Assembly (NCBI RefSeq): GCF_000723165.1
Contig: NZ_HG322949.1
Location: 2,550,025-2,557,927, forward strand
Length of the DNA: 7,903 nt
Direction: 5' to 3'
Source of the DNA: Janthinobacterium agaricidamnosum NBRC 102515 = DSM 9628
GTDB taxonomy: Bacteria > Pseudomonadota > Gammaproteobacteria > Burkholderiales > Burkholderiaceae_D
Positions 6,901 through 7,903 of this stretch are shown one piece after another; position 1 is the stretch's first letter, and every line of letters begins with the position of its first letter. The translations under genes were made by a program, and so were the position numbers. The notes under the pieces were generated by a model. It was given only the letters and a program-made list of their open reading frames with translations, was not told where the DNA came from and ran no database searches.

Positions 6901-7903
6901 GGTCGCGCCCGAGGCGCCAAGCATCATCACCGCTCCGGTGGCGCTCAGCCTGGTAGAGGGGCAGACTGCCACTTTCCGTATCGTCGCACACGGTGCGCCG
7001 CCACCGACCTATCAGTGGTATCGCGACAACCAGAAGATCGAAGGCGCCCAGTCGGACACCTATACGATCGATGCCGTCAAGCAGACCGATAACAATGCGT
7101 CGTTCTACGTGGTGGCGAGCAACCTGGTCAAGAGCGTACCAACGACACCGGTCATCTTGACCGTTGGCGCCGCGACCGCGCCGCACATCACCCAGCAGCC
7201 AGGCAATCAGGTGGCGGCCTTGAACAGCCATGCCACGCTGACGGTGAAAGCCACTGGTTCCGAGCCGATGACGTATACCTGGTTCGACAAGGACCTGCGC
7301 AACGTTGGCAACAACGCGACGCTGGACTTCCCTGCGGTACAGGCTGCCGATTTCGGCAAGTACACGGTACGCGTGCACAATGCCGCCGGCGACCAGACCA
7401 GCGATCCGGTTTCGCTGTTGCAAGCCGCTCCCGGCATCAACCTGGCGCGTGCCCGCATTGCTACGGCTGATACCACGCAGGATTCGGTCGGCCTGGCCGC
7501 AGCGAAAGCTGTCGATGGCGACATCGATTCGCGCTGGGGTTCGGACTTCAAGCCGACCGCCGAGCTGATAGTCGACCTGGGCTCGACGATGAGCATGAAC
7601 CGCATGATCTTGCGCTGGGATCCGGCCTTTGCGAAAAAATACATCGTCGAAGTATCCAACGATAATATCTTGCAAGTACCCAAGGATCAGCAAACCTGGA
7701 CCAAGGCGTATTCGCAAGATCAAGGCAACGGTGGCGTGGAAGATACTACCTTCCCGGTCGTCAGCGGCCGTTATGTGCGCATGACCGGCATCGAGCGCGC
7801 CAACCCTGCTTACGGCTACTCGCTGGACGAACTGGAAGTGTATAACGTTGCCAACCTGTCCAAAGACGGTAGCGCTCCCGAGCGTTACACCCTGGTGCCA
7901 GGT
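3974..7903 (+). CDS. Secreted modular GH2-family glycoside hydrolase with Ig-like and F5/8 type C domains (3'-partial)
   Basis: The start ATG follows an in-frame stop and GGTGA; 1310 codons are visible before the right edge. Residues 1-32 form a Sec signal peptide (KK, hydrophobic 12-25, cleavage after ARA32). Then: GH2 sugar-binding domain (about 42-217), GH2 Ig-like domain (218-345), TIM barrel (about 345-645), a DUF4982-like domain (650-740, NLAHHWNRSG at 657), a GH2 C5-like domain (757-881), three Ig-like domains (896-975, 983-1065, 1070-1150) and F5/8 type C (1156-1291). GH2 enzymes remove terminal beta-linked sugars with retention. RDRNNPSILSW fits the conserved acid/base strand, but WESNNG (479-484) replaces the usual W-x3-NE, so the catalytic Glu position is Gly484. 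The likely nucleophile is E546 in GAEYWG. Cysteines 439/448 and 524/529 could form disulfides. The substrate is unknown; the shared modules suggest it works with the neighbouring GH64 enzyme. GH2 membership is confident, activity is not. Confidence 0.9.
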   Translation, partial: MKKNTPAIRPSFWLFFVLCLLASLYRPPSARADDSSLAPPSERLKINLGATPWKYTNDDRFIGDSKVTDITYDDSGWTSVGVPHSVNEQDMFVNNTSGLAGMPYGTVWYRKHLPLSTAYAGRKILIEFEGAHTGAQVFINGVQVQGTSALNPTFTHVIGFVPFVVDVTNMVKLGSDNVMAVKITKNGFEDPHFAGDARFGQGDSGLFRPVYMHITDKVHIPQNVYAILKTWGTHVSTASIAADGSSAAIQVETNVLNEDSVQKNVTLTTRIVDANGQMVAQAQEGRVLQPNAGPGLTTNKFVQNLTVAKPTLWFPNNSSHGTPYMYRVLHIVSVDGAVVDTVESPLGIRTITWDKDFPIINGYAHHLWGASGRYDYPALGSAVPEEQQWRDLKLLADAGGSLYRPGHSSSSKEFVEAADALGIFIVQPSGEGEGAFDKCYNAALSDTCTQSELDKFALKTEIHTEMIVRDRNNPSILSWESNNGPMDTNYAQVLKAVNNTWDPLNTRVATDRTPNDKNGTILGCTLNGCELGVKHDFPNSPAWGAEYWGKGDYRYKYDHEIELAAEFLNNWRRGVAAKTFGMVQWYLAETPGENNAFLSSTTPAPVATADNPNPPDLRKLEVRSLGSSMMDGNRFPKLMYYAYQAAWVDYKTRPVVNLAHHWNRSGTVRVNAFSNCPAVRLLVNDTQRGTDQVPNALDMENTDLTQDTTGLPHQVHWDGIQWETGTVTAQCLDEIGNVVKVNGQNVQDQRATADKPDHIVLITEPGLKKPDGTTFQITANGSDAAFITAKVVDAHNRLVPEDSTNITFTVSDNGNYRGGWNNAVSQDKPIGYHSPGDHELAAEGGLARIAVRSKFEPGTVTISAASSDGTLHSNVASFDVVAVPQPGDASQLPPAFVVQPQSLTVSVGQTAHFDAVVSGAAPLEFTWYRNGVEIAGAKASSYDTALAISDDNNAVYKVKVKNSFGEFISNDAVETVVAPEAPSIITAPVALSLVEGQTATFRIVAHGAPPPTYQWYRDNQKIEGAQSDTYTIDAVKQTDNNASFYVVASNLVKSVPTTPVILTVGAATAPHITQQPGNQVAALNSHATLTVKATGSEPMTYTWFDKDLRNVGNNATLDFPAVQAADFGKYTVRVHNAAGDQTSDPVSLLQAAPGINLARARIATADTTQDSVGLAAAKAVDGDIDSRWGSDFKPTAELIVDLGSTMSMNRMILRWDPAFAKKYIVEVSNDNILQVPKDQQTWTKAYSQDQGNGGVEDTTFPVVSGRYVRMTGIERANPAYGYSLDELEVYNVANLSKDGSAPERYTLVPG

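Noticed and set aside
5852..7723. 623-codon open frame on the minus strand
   Set aside because: It is antisense to the GH2 C-terminal, Ig-like and F5/8 domains. Its translation is rich in Arg, His, Val and Gly without motifs, typical of a shadow frame.

Overview
The window shows a bacterial locus for secreted polysaccharide breakdown. It holds two large plus-strand genes separated by a noncoding interval of about 1 kb. Coding GC is moderate (roughly in the upper 50s %, judged by eye), the intergenic DNA is clearly AT-richer, and the Ig-like/discoidin module style is common in Burkholderiales. An Oxalobacteraceae-type betaproteobacterium is therefore a reasonable guess, and a fungus- or biomass-degrading lifestyle would fit. 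No marker gene is present, so the taxonomy is inference only.

Region 1-2961 is the 3' part of a modular extracellular enzyme. It reads Ig-like, F5/8 type C, Ig-like, Gly/Asn linker, F5/8 type C, Ig-like, Gly/Asn linker, then a C-terminal family GH64 beta-1,3-glucanase domain with both expected acidic catalytic residues. The gene enters from the left edge, so its start and signal peptide are not visible. A strong intrinsic terminator with a TTCG loop follows at 3013-3049.

Region 3050-3973 has no convincing gene. It is AT-rich and dense in inverted and direct repeats: a 20-bp all-AT perfect palindrome, a 12-bp palindrome, a nested stem-loop, and a 38-bp imperfect direct repeat exactly 78 bp apart with TCAAC-N5-GTTGA in each copy. 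A good sigma70-like promoter candidate lies at 3766-3794, flanked by two GTGGAAAC boxes. The predicted leader of about 170 nt holds a 31-codon upstream ORF whose stop overlaps the next gene's start (TAATG). Inside that ORF is a long hairpin followed by a T tract that abuts the Shine-Dalgarno of the downstream gene. Together these look like a control region, possibly an attenuator.

Region 3974-7903 is the 5' part (1310 codons visible) of a second secreted modular enzyme. It has a signal peptide, the GH2 sugar-binding, Ig-like and TIM-barrel domains, GH2 C-terminal accessory domains, three Ig-like domains, and an F5/8 type C domain of the same type as in the first gene. The likely nucleophile is kept, but the usual acid/base Glu position reads Gly (WESNNG). 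The gene runs off the right edge.

The two proteins share their non-catalytic modules. The inference is that they are exported to the same place, bind similar material, and act on one glucan-containing substrate: an endo-acting GH64 plus a GH2 of unknown specificity. Independent transcription is suggested by the terminator after the first gene and the long control region before the second.
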